In this document: piece by piece, positions 1 through 5,508 of the stretch
Layout: each line of letters begins with the position of its first letter
Numbering within the stretch: position 1 is the stretch's first letter
DNA from: an uncultured Lachnospiraceae bacterium
Lineage (GTDB): Bacteria > Bacillota > Clostridia > Lachnospirales > Lachnospiraceae
Direction: 5' to 3'
NCBI GenBank assembly: GCA_910586955.1
Contig: CAJUMM010000078.1
Span: forward strand, 1-11,746
DNA length: 11,746 nucleotides
Made by a program: the position numbers and the translations under genes
Notes under the pieces: model-generated
What the model was told of the DNA's origin: nothing
Databases searched by the model: none
The model's input: only the letters and a program-made list of their open reading frames with translations

Positions 1-1134
1 GATTTCCGCCTCGGTTCCATGCAGGGAGCCCTGCACCATCTCCGGCTTCCCTCCGCCTTTGCCGGAAAAGGCGGCGTTTAGCTTTTGGCATAGGGGGCGC
101 ACGTCCCAGGCAGCGCTTCCCAGGACATAGCGGTAGCCTTCCCTATCATTTCCGGTGAAGACGCAGGCGATGCCCTTTAAGCGCCGAGTCAGGAGGTTAA
201 CAAATTCCCGCATGGCGGAGGCATCCAGGCTTTCTTCAAAAAAGGCAATATTTCCAGTTCCTTCCGGTACAGCGGCAGCTTTCCTCTGAATCATGGTTTT
301 TTGAAATTCCATAATACGCCCTGTGAGGGCATAATTTTCTTCCTTCAAATGTTCCACCGCTTCCCCAATGCGCTCTTCCTTGGCGGAGAGCAGCACGGAG
401 ACGGCTTTGACGGATGCTTCTTTTTCCCGGTAGTCTAAAAGGGCCCGGTCTCCAGCCAGGAGGCTGACCCGGACACCGCCCCGGTGTGCCTGGACACTGG
501 TGAGTTTGATAAGGCCGATTTCCCCGGTGAAGGCAACGTGGGGAGCGCAGCAGGCGCAGGTATCCACGCCGGGAATAGTTACAATCCGCACCTGTCCCCG
601 GATCTCGATCTTGCTGCGGTACTCCAGGGTGTTAAGCGTCTCCCGGTCCGGGAAAGAAATCCGGAGGGGCAGGTTGGCGAAGACTGCCCGGTTGGCTTCC
701 CTTTCAATTTCCGCCAGTTCTTCCCTGGAAATATTGCCGTTAAAGTCCAGGGTCACTTCCTTCTCACCCAGATGAAAGCCTACATTGTCATAGCCAAAGC
801 GCTGATGGACCAGGCCGGAGACAATATGCTCCCCGGAATGCTGCTGCATGCGGGAAAAGCGTGTTTCCCAGTCAAGCTTTCCGGTGACTGCAGTGCCGCA
901 AGACAGTGCCTGTCCGGTATAGTGCCAGATAACGCCCTCTTTTTCCCGGGTGTCATAGACTGCTGTGTCATTCAAAAATCCCAGATCCCCGCCCTGTCCG
1001 CCGCCCTCCGGGAAGAAGGCAGTCCGGTCAAGGGCAATGCGCCAGCCCTTTGGCGCCGCTTCGCAAGCCGTTACTGTGGCTGTAAATTCCTGCAGATGGC
1101 TGTCCGTATCATAAAGTTTTTCTGTGATTTTCAA
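1..1134 (-). CDS. AlaX-type alanyl-tRNA editing protein (3' end cut by window edge)
   Basis: Translating the minus strand from a TTG at 1134-1132 gives 378 uninterrupted codons that run off the left edge. The product resembles long-form AlaX, the free-standing relatives of the AlaRS editing domain that hydrolyse mischarged Ser- or Gly-tRNA(Ala) in the cytoplasm. Visible features are an N-terminal beta-rich part with FFPEGGGQ (residues 40-47), the zinc-binding HSGEH (99-103), the second zinc motif CCAPH (195-199), a helical stretch around 235-285, and a C-terminal DHHA1-like domain with a glycine-rich GKGGGKPEMVQG (358-369), close to the usual end of the family. TTG is chosen because GGAG lies 8 bases upstream and no ATG starts the conserved N-terminus. 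It diverges from the 1313 operon. Family assignment is confident; which mischarged amino acid it removes is not visible. Confidence 0.9.
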   Translation of the reverse strand, partial: MKITEKLYDTDSHLQEFTATVTACEAAPKGWRIALDRTAFFPEGGGQGGDLGFLNDTAVYDTREKEGVIWHYTGQALSCGTAVTGKLDWETRFSRMQQHSGEHIVSGLVHQRFGYDNVGFHLGEKEVTLDFNGNISREELAEIEREANRAVFANLPLRISFPDRETLNTLEYRSKIEIRGQVRIVTIPGVDTCACCAPHVAFTGEIGLIKLTSVQAHRGGVRVSLLAGDRALLDYREKEASVKAVSVLLSAKEERIGEAVEHLKEENYALTGRIMEFQKTMIQRKAAAVPEGTGNIAFFEESLDASAMREFVNLLTRRLKGIACVFTGNDREGYRYVLGSAAWDVRPLCQKLNAAFSGKGGGKPEMVQGSLHGTEAEI

Positions 1135-1199
1135 AATCGGTTCTCCTTTTTTAATCTTGTATCCGTTCTCCGGGGTTTCTGCTGGTTTCTCTGCATTTT

Positions 1200-1228
1200 A
1201 GTATAGCACCGGAATTGACTTTTGCCCA
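1200..1228 (-). promoter_or_regulatory. Probable sigma-A promoter for the AlaX-type gene
   Basis: Read on the minus strand, TGGGCA (1228-1223) and TATACT (1205-1200) are separated by 17 bases. Each differs from the consensus: four of six matches at -35 and five of six at -10. Transcription would start near 1193, giving a leader of about 60 bases. It overlaps the divergent plus-strand promoter, so the two polymerases would compete for the same site. Confidence 0.55.
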
Positions 1229-1243
1229 GCAAAAACGTATACT
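1215..1243 (+). promoter_or_regulatory. Probable sigma-A promoter for the SCP2-like/aminotransferase operon
   Basis: TTGACT (1215-1220) and TATACT (1238-1243) are separated by exactly 17 bases, each matching five of six consensus positions. Transcription would start near 1250, about 60 bases before the first gene at 1313. Its -35 element lies between the two elements of the divergent minus-strand promoter, so any regulator bound here would probably affect both directions. Confidence 0.7.
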
Positions 1244-1312
1244 AAAAGGCAAAAGCCGGACAGGAAGACAAGATGAGGGCCGGAAAGAATGTGGGAAAGG
1301 AAGAAGAATTAT

Positions 1313-2083
1313 ATGATAGGACAACACGGCACAGACCAGACAACACTGGCCTATATCAATCTCTACGGGGTTCTGGGAACCCTGGAAAATCTCTGCCGGC
1401 TGGATGAGGAGGCCAAGGCCCTGATTGCAGATCGGAAGGTCAGCATCGGCTTTGCAGTCCAGGGAGGGCCGGCGGCTACCCTGTATTTTGACCACGGAAC
1501 CTGTACCTTAAAAAGCGGGGCGGATCACTGTGATATCCGCATCCCCTTTTCCTGTGCGGAAAAGTTCAACGGTATGATGGACGGGACGGTGACTCCCATT
1601 CCCTCCAAAGGATTTACGAAACTTCCCTTTTTGCTGAAACGCTTCACCAGGCTGACGGATATTCTCACCCGGTATCTGAAGGCGTCCCCGGAGGACTTAC
1701 AGGATCCGGTATTTTTTGAGAAGAGCACGGCCTTGATGTTTTATACCATAGCCGGGGCCATCAGCCAGATAGGAAACCATGACAGGATTAGCCGGACAAG
1801 TGCTTCCTATATGAATGACGGGATTATCCGGCTTTCTATAAAAAACGGTCCCACGGCTTCCATCTGCGTGAAGGATCACCGGCTACGGACAGTGAAAAAG
1901 GAGCCCAAGGTACCGGATGCACGGATGGAGTTCGGGAGCATTTCCATTGCACGGGATCTCTTTGAGGGGAAAATCAACTCCCTGGCCTGCATCGGAACGG
2001 GAGATATCCGCATGGGCGGCATGATCTCTATGCTGGACAATATGAACCGGATTCTGGACCGGGTTGGTCTGTATCTTGCTTAA
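1313..2083 (+). CDS. SCP2-like lipid-binding-fold protein with two tandem halves
   Basis: A 256-residue soluble protein with no signal peptide or membrane segment. Residues about 43-125 read like an SCP2 (sterol carrier protein 2) domain: beta-strands with a DHGTCTLKSG turn, a short helix with FNGMMDG, then FTRLTDILTRYL. Residues about 167-256 repeat the layout: NDGIIRLSIKNG, FGSISIARDLFEGK, then MLDNMNRILDRVGLYL. SCP2 folds bind lipids or acyl chains in a hydrophobic tunnel; that role is inferred here, not shown. The start at 1313 is preferred because AAGGAAG lies just upstream (1297-1303). An in-frame ATG at 1289 would add eight polar residues and has a weaker GAGGG site. It is first in an operon, 12 bases before the aminotransferase. 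The SCP2 assignment is moderately sure; ligand and role are unknown. Confidence 0.75.
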   Translation: MIGQHGTDQTTLAYINLYGVLGTLENLCRLDEEAKALIADRKVSIGFAVQGGPAATLYFDHGTCTLKSGADHCDIRIPFSCAEKFNGMMDGTVTPIPSKGFTKLPFLLKRFTRLTDILTRYLKASPEDLQDPVFFEKSTALMFYTIAGAISQIGNHDRISRTSASYMNDGIIRLSIKNGPTASICVKDHRLRTVKKEPKVPDARMEFGSISIARDLFEGKINSLACIGTGDIRMGGMISMLDNMNRILDRVGLYLA

Positions 2084-2095
2084 AGGAGGCGCATC

Positions 2096-3364
2096 ATGAG
2101 AACATTACATACTTATACAAAGAGCAGAGAGGCCTTTGCCAGGGCGGCGAAGGTGATTCCCTCCGGGGTCTATGGGCATCTGGGTCCGGCGGAAGGGTGC
2201 TTTATTCCCATTGAGGCATTTCCCATGTTTGGGGAGCGGGCCAAGGGCAGTTACCTCTGGGATGTGGACGGCAACCGCTTTATTGACTATATGTGTGCCT
2301 ACGGTCCCAATGTGCTGGGATACTGCGATCCGGATGTGGACCAGGCGGCCCGGGCCCAGATGGAGCTTGGCAACTGCATGACATCGCCTTCCACGAAAAT
2401 GATTGATTTTGCGGAGCTTCTGGTGGATACGGTACACTCGGCAGACTGGGCCTTCTTCGCCAAAAACGGCAATGATGTGACCACCCTTGCAGTGATGACG
2501 GCCAGGGCCTACACCCACAGAAAGAAGATTGTATTTTTTAAGGGCTACTATCACGGGGTTTCCCCCTGGACCCAGAAGGTTGATTATGCGGGTATTCTGG
2601 AGGAGGATGTCTGCAACAATATCTACGTGGACTGGAATGATTATGAAGCCCTGGAGCGGGTCTTTGAGGAAAACAAAGGGGAAATTGCAGCCCTTATCAG
2701 CCAGCCCTATATGCACGGGAATTTTAAGGACAACGAGTTTCCGGAGGAAGGATTCTGGGCCAAAGTGCGAAAGCTCTGCACAGATAACGACACGGTGCTG
2801 GTGATTGACGATGTGCGGGCCGGTTTCCGTATGGATCTGGCAGGCTCGGATCACTATTTCGGTTTTGAGGCGGACCTTATCTGCTTCTGTAAAGCTTTGG
2901 CAAACGGCTACAATGTGTCCGCTCTCTGCGGAAAAGATTTCTTGAAAAATGCAGTCAGCAGCCTGTCCTTTACGGGAAGCTACTGGATGAGCGCCGTGCC
3001 TTTTGCGGCAGGGATTGCCTGTATCGAAAAAATGAAAAAGCTGGATATTGCCAGGCTTTTAAATGAAAAGGGAACGAAAGTGAAAGAGGGCCTGACTGCC
3101 GCAGCTGAGAAGTTTGGCTTTGATCTGAGGGTAACGGGAATGCCTTCCCTGTTCTACCTGCGGATAGCGGACGACCCCACCCTGCAGCTTCACCAGGAGT
3201 GGGTGGCGGAATGCGTGCTGCGGGGGGTATTCTTTACCAACCATCACAATCATTTTATCAATGCCTCCTTGACGGATGAGGATATTGCCGAAACCCTGGC
3301 TGTAGCGGAGGAAGCCTTTGAGGTGGTGCGCAGCCGTCATCCGGAGGGGAAGGAACATGATTGA
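2096..3364 (+). CDS. Class III PLP-dependent aminotransferase (glutamate-1-semialdehyde aminomutase-like)
   Basis: The 422-residue length is normal for the class III aminotransferase fold. Visible hallmarks are GSYLWDVDGNRFIDYMCAYGP (around 51-71), KIVFFKGYYHG (144-154), VLVIDDVRAGFR (234-245) with Asp238 expected to bind the PLP pyridine nitrogen, and FCKALANGYNVSA (264-276) with Lys266 the predicted Schiff-base lysine. It is most like the aminomutase branch, but the usual SGTEA phosphate-binding turn reads NGNDVTT (124-130) and DEV reads DDV, so a true heme-pathway HemL is unlikely and no other heme gene is nearby. Substrate is unknown. A strong AAAGGAGG precedes the ATG by 7-8 bases. Its last bases overlap the start of the next gene, so the two are translationally coupled. 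Fold and cofactor are confident; the reaction is not. Confidence 0.9.
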   Translation: MRTLHTYTKSREAFARAAKVIPSGVYGHLGPAEGCFIPIEAFPMFGERAKGSYLWDVDGNRFIDYMCAYGPNVLGYCDPDVDQAARAQMELGNCMTSPSTKMIDFAELLVDTVHSADWAFFAKNGNDVTTLAVMTARAYTHRKKIVFFKGYYHGVSPWTQKVDYAGILEEDVCNNIYVDWNDYEALERVFEENKGEIAALISQPYMHGNFKDNEFPEEGFWAKVRKLCTDNDTVLVIDDVRAGFRMDLAGSDHYFGFEADLICFCKALANGYNVSALCGKDFLKNAVSSLSFTGSYWMSAVPFAAGIACIEKMKKLDIARLLNEKGTKVKEGLTAAAEKFGFDLRVTGMPSLFYLRIADDPTLQLHQEWVAECVLRGVFFTNHHNHFINASLTDEDIAETLAVAEEAFEVVRSRHPEGKEHD

Positions 3365-3656
3365 TCTTCACGGCCAGGCAGGGCTTCCCTATGTAAACCG
3401 TGGGGTGTATACAGGAAGTTACCGGGGGATGCGCTACCGGATGTGCAAGAAGGAGAGGGAAGAAGGGGGAAAATATCTGGAAACAGTAATCTATCCGGAG
3501 CCTTTCTGCTTTGAGGTAACGGCAGAGGAGGAGAAGGAGTTCCGGGAGTTTCCCTTTACGGAAGAAGGCTTTGACGCGGCGGTGGAATGGCTGAACCAGG
3601 CATACGAGGAACAAAAGGAGCGCTGGGAAGCTGCCGGCAAGGAAAAGTGGGTGTGA
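3357..3656 (+). CDS. Conserved-looking 99-residue protein of unknown function
   Basis: The ATG at 3357 overlaps the aminotransferase stop (TGA 3362-3364) and has a purine-rich GGAGGGGAAGGAA site just upstream; an earlier in-frame start would lie deep inside the aminotransferase. The 99-residue product is acidic and soluble. It has an N-terminal part with LPYVNRGVYTGSYRGMRYRM (10-29), a middle with LETVIYPEPFCFE, and a C-terminal charged helix (about 68-95) with AAVEWLNQAYEEQKERWEAA. I recognise no catalytic motif. The tight coupling suggests that it works with the aminotransferase, for example as a subunit or regulator, but that is inference. Confidence 0.75.
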   Translation: MIDLHGQAGLPYVNRGVYTGSYRGMRYRMCKKEREEGGKYLETVIYPEPFCFEVTAEEEKEFREFPFTEEGFDAAVEWLNQAYEEQKERWEAAGKEKWV

Positions 3657-3713
3657 GTTTACAGGGGATTTGCGAGGGGATATTCTCTTCTGACAAGAAA
3701 GGGTGAAACAGGC

Positions 3714-4313
3714 GTGAGGCAGGAGACAGAGATTCGGCGGCTGGCCGGTAAAGACTGTATATTGGAATATGAGCTGACTAGAAAGCCGGTCAAAAATCTG
3801 AATCTGCGGGTTCATCCGGATGGGCGGATCTGTGTTTCGGCCCACCTGTCCGTCCCCGTAGAGCGGATTGACGCCTTCGTGAAGGAAAAAGAGGGCTTTA
3901 TCCTCAGCGCCCGGAAACGTTTTGCGGAGAAGAGAAGGGAAGGGGAGAGGGCACCCAGGGAGCATCACAAAGAGGAGATCTTTTCCCGGATCTGCCAGGA
4001 GTTCTATCCCCTCCTTAGCCCCTACGGCACACCGTATCCGGAGATCCGGATACGGACTATGACCTCCTGTTGGGGTGTCTGCCATCCAAAGAAGGGCAGC
4101 ATTACCCTCAACAGGCGTCTGCTGGAGATGCCGGCAGGCTGTATTGAATATGTCGTGCTGCACGAGCTGGCGCACTTTGTCCACCCCAACCATTCGCGGG
4201 CGTTTTATAGCCTTCTCACGGAATGGATGCCGGACTGGAGGGAGCGTAAAGGAGAGCTGGAAAAGTATACCTTAACGGACGGTCCGAAGGACCTGTCATA
4301 CGGGGTGCCGTAG
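3714..4313 (+). CDS. YgjP/SprT-like (DUF45) zinc metalloprotease
   Basis: A 199-residue protein that starts at GTG, with AAAGGGTGA 7-15 bases upstream and no better start nearby. The C-terminal half carries the family hallmarks: TSCWGVCHPKKGSITLNRRL (117-136), then VVLHELAHFVHPNHSRAFY (147-165), in which His150, Glu151 and His154 form the HExxH zinc site and His160 in the NHS motif is the expected third ligand. The N-terminal 75 residues contain a beta-rich part typical of DUF45 (VKNLNLRVHPDGRICVSAHL) and a basic helix. These YgjP-like proteins are predicted cytoplasmic metallopeptidases with poorly known substrates. It lies 57 bases after the 99-residue gene on the same strand and is probably the last gene of the operon. 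Confidence 0.88.
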   Translation: MRQETEIRRLAGKDCILEYELTRKPVKNLNLRVHPDGRICVSAHLSVPVERIDAFVKEKEGFILSARKRFAEKRREGERAPREHHKEEIFSRICQEFYPLLSPYGTPYPEIRIRTMTSCWGVCHPKKGSITLNRRLLEMPAGCIEYVVLHELAHFVHPNHSRAFYSLLTEWMPDWRERKGELEKYTLTDGPKDLSYGVP

Positions 4314-4343
4314 GGTATACGTTGATAGATGAGTAGACTTGCG

Positions 4344-4371
4344 CTGATGCCCTTTGGGGCGGCGGTTGTTT
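4344..4371 (+). terminator. Possible weak terminator after the metalloprotease gene
   Basis: GCCC (4349-4352) pairs with GGGC (4357-4360) around a TTTG loop. The stem can extend outward to 4344/4365 with wobble pairs and one mismatch, and TTGTTT follows. It is a plausible but imperfect intrinsic terminator for the upstream operon. Confidence 0.3.
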
Positions 4372-4430
4372 AGGGAATTTGTGAAAATTGTGTCGTAATT
4401 CTTAAAAGATCATAAATTACGGAAAGCTTA

Positions 4431-4459
4431 TTGTATCCTTTTAGACAATATGCTATGCT
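4431..4459 (+). promoter_or_regulatory. Weak promoter candidate upstream of the Rpn-type pseudogene
   Basis: TTGTAT (4431-4436) and TATGCT (4454-4459) are 17 bases apart. Both are mediocre matches, and the leader to the gene at 4657 would be about 190 bases. It is listed because no better-spaced pair lies between it and the start codon. Confidence 0.25.
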
Positions 4460-4656
4460 GAAAATACCTTTTCTTGACAGGGGCGTAGGTGGTTGAGAAA
4501 GAGTATCCACAATGATATTTTTGTCAAAATGTTCTTTGGGAAAAATTCTTTCCCTTGATTTCCAAAACGAAAATTGCTGGTTCTTCTGCTTCAAAAGATG
4601 TGGAGATGGCCTTTGAAAAGACGAAAAAGTATGCTAAAATAAAGGAGGATATTAAA

Positions 4657-5449
4657 ATGAAACCGTTAAAAGATCTGAACCTTACAGATCGATTTCTGTT
4701 TGATGAGGTTATGGAGGATCCGCAGCATTCGTCTGGATGTTTTTTCCGTTGACGAGGAGCATGTAGTTTACAATACGGAGATGCAGCAGAAACGGAAAAA
4801 CGATTTGGCAAAACGAAGCAGGTACTATCAGGCCCTTGTGGATATTTCCCTGCTGGAACCGGGAATTCCCAATTACAACCTTCTCAATCAGTCTTACATT
4901 ATTATGATTATGCCGTTTGATTTGTTTGGCTATGGGAAATACCGCTATACCTTTTACCCGGTCTGCAAAGAAGTACCGGAGTGTGGGCTGGAGGACGGAG
5001 CTGTACGGATTTTTCTCAACACCCGCGGCAAAAACCCGGAGGAGGTTTCCTCTGAGCTGGTAGAGTTTTTAGAGTATCTGGAGCATACGACGGATAAAAT
5101 GGCAGGAAAGTCAAACAGTGAATATATCAGGCGGATTCATAAGCGTGTATGTAAGGTAAAGGCGAACGAGGAGGTGGGCATCAAATATATGCAGGCATGG
5201 GAAGAGCGCTATTATGATCGGGAGGAAGCGAGAGAGGAAGGCTTTCAGATAGGCCTTAAAGAGGGCCGAGAAGAAGGCCGAAAAAAAGGCTGGGAGGAAG
5301 GCACGGAAAAAGGTAGAGAAAAAGGTAGAGAAGAAGGTAGAGAAAGGACAAAAAGGATTTTCAAGCTGCATATACAGGGAAAATCCGAGGAGGAAATTGC
5401 AAAAATCTGCGAAGTTTCGATAGAAGAGGTGCATCGTACATTGGAGTGA
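4657..5449 (+). pseudogene. Rpn-type PD-(D/E)XK nuclease/transposase-like gene, broken by an internal deletion
   Basis: Rpn-family proteins are DNA nucleases of the transposase_31/PD-(D/E)XK type, often present in many copies. The gene begins normally: AAAGGAGGA (4641-4649), ATG at 4657, then MKPLKDLNLTDRFLFDEVMEDP. At about 4715-4725 the text jumps directly to the RSIRLDVFSVDEEHVVYNTEMQ region in another frame; the original frame stops at 4750-4752. Family members normally have roughly 35-45 residues between these two parts, so an out-of-frame deletion is inferred. The second frame is open to 5449 and keeps the Asp of RLDVFS and the Glu/Gln of NTEMQ, followed by the C-terminal domain, an EEGR/EKGR repeat tail and IFKLHIQGKSEEEIAKICEVS. 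A reinitiated product from 4700-4703 would lack the first helices and has no ribosome binding site. The deletion may be real or an assembly error. Confidence 0.8.
5306..5341 (+). repeat. Three tandem 12-bp units encoding E(K/E)GR
   Basis: GAAAAAGGTAGA occurs twice in a row, then GAAGAAGGTAGA once, in frame inside the charged tail of the Rpn-type gene. Similar degenerate EEGR units precede it. Such arrays are typical of this family's tail and change length easily by slippage. Confidence 0.85.
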
Positions 5450-5463
5450 AGGTTGAAAGGAAC

Positions 5464-5492
5464 AGGGCAAGGCCGTTTTCAGGCCTTGCCCT
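5464..5492. terminator. Hairpin between convergent genes, likely terminator
   Basis: AGGGCAAGGCC (5464-5474) and GGCCTTGCCCT (5482-5492) form a perfect 11-bp GC-rich stem with a seven-base loop. It lies 15 bases after the Rpn-type gene stop and 17 bases beyond the 3' end of the ABC-F gene. The plus-strand side is followed by a T-rich TTGCTTGTTGT; the minus-strand side has few T residues. It may act on both strands, with the plus direction better supported. Confidence 0.7.
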
Positions 5493-5508
5493 TGCTTGTT
5501 GTACAGGT

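Larger units (their letters stand above)
1196..1247. repeat. 10-bp inverted repeat spanning the divergent promoters
   Basis: TTTTAGTATA (1196-1205) and TATACTAAAA (1238-1247) are perfect inverted copies separated by 32 bases. The inner six bases of each arm are the two opposed -10 elements. The symmetry may be an operator or may only reflect two similar AT-rich promoters; sequence alone cannot separate these. Confidence 0.6.
4314..4656. other. AT-rich intergenic stretch without a gene
   Basis: About 340 bases between the metalloprotease and the broken Rpn-type gene, visibly richer in A and T than the flanks. It contains the weak hairpin at 4344-4371, an imperfect promoter candidate at 4431-4459, and a small perfect hairpin at 4538-4554 (GGGAAA/TTTCCC, five-base loop). 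There is also a 7-base inverted repeat CGTAATT/AATTACG at about 4394-4421. An open frame enters from 4555 in phase with the gene start at 4657, but it has no ribosome binding site and nothing protein-like, so I do not call it coding. Confidence 0.6.

Noticed and set aside
484..1206. 240-codon open frame on the plus strand
   Set aside because: It is antisense to the AlaX-type gene, whose minus-strand translation has clear zinc motifs; the plus frame has no recognisable protein features or ribosome binding site.
3258..4193. 311-codon minus-strand open frame
   Set aside because: It lies across the aminotransferase end, the 99-residue gene and the metalloprotease in antisense, is Pro/Leu/His-rich, and has no start signal.
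4474..4479. Perfect TTGACA -35 hexamer
   Set aside because: No acceptable -10 lies 16-18 bases downstream (GAAAGA at 17), so I do not call a promoter from it.
4502..4512. DnaA-box-like TATCCACA
   Set aside because: It is a single imperfect copy with no cluster, no dnaA/dnaN neighbourhood and no AT-rich repeats; chance is sufficient.
4613..4640. TTGAAA/TAAAAT pair just before the Rpn-type gene
   Set aside because: A start about seven bases after this -10 would fall within the ribosome binding site and make initiation poor.
5111..5470. Minus-strand frame with FSTFFSTFF repeats
   Set aside because: This is the mirror of the EEGR/EKGR repeat tail of the Rpn-type gene and runs into the hairpin; low complexity only.
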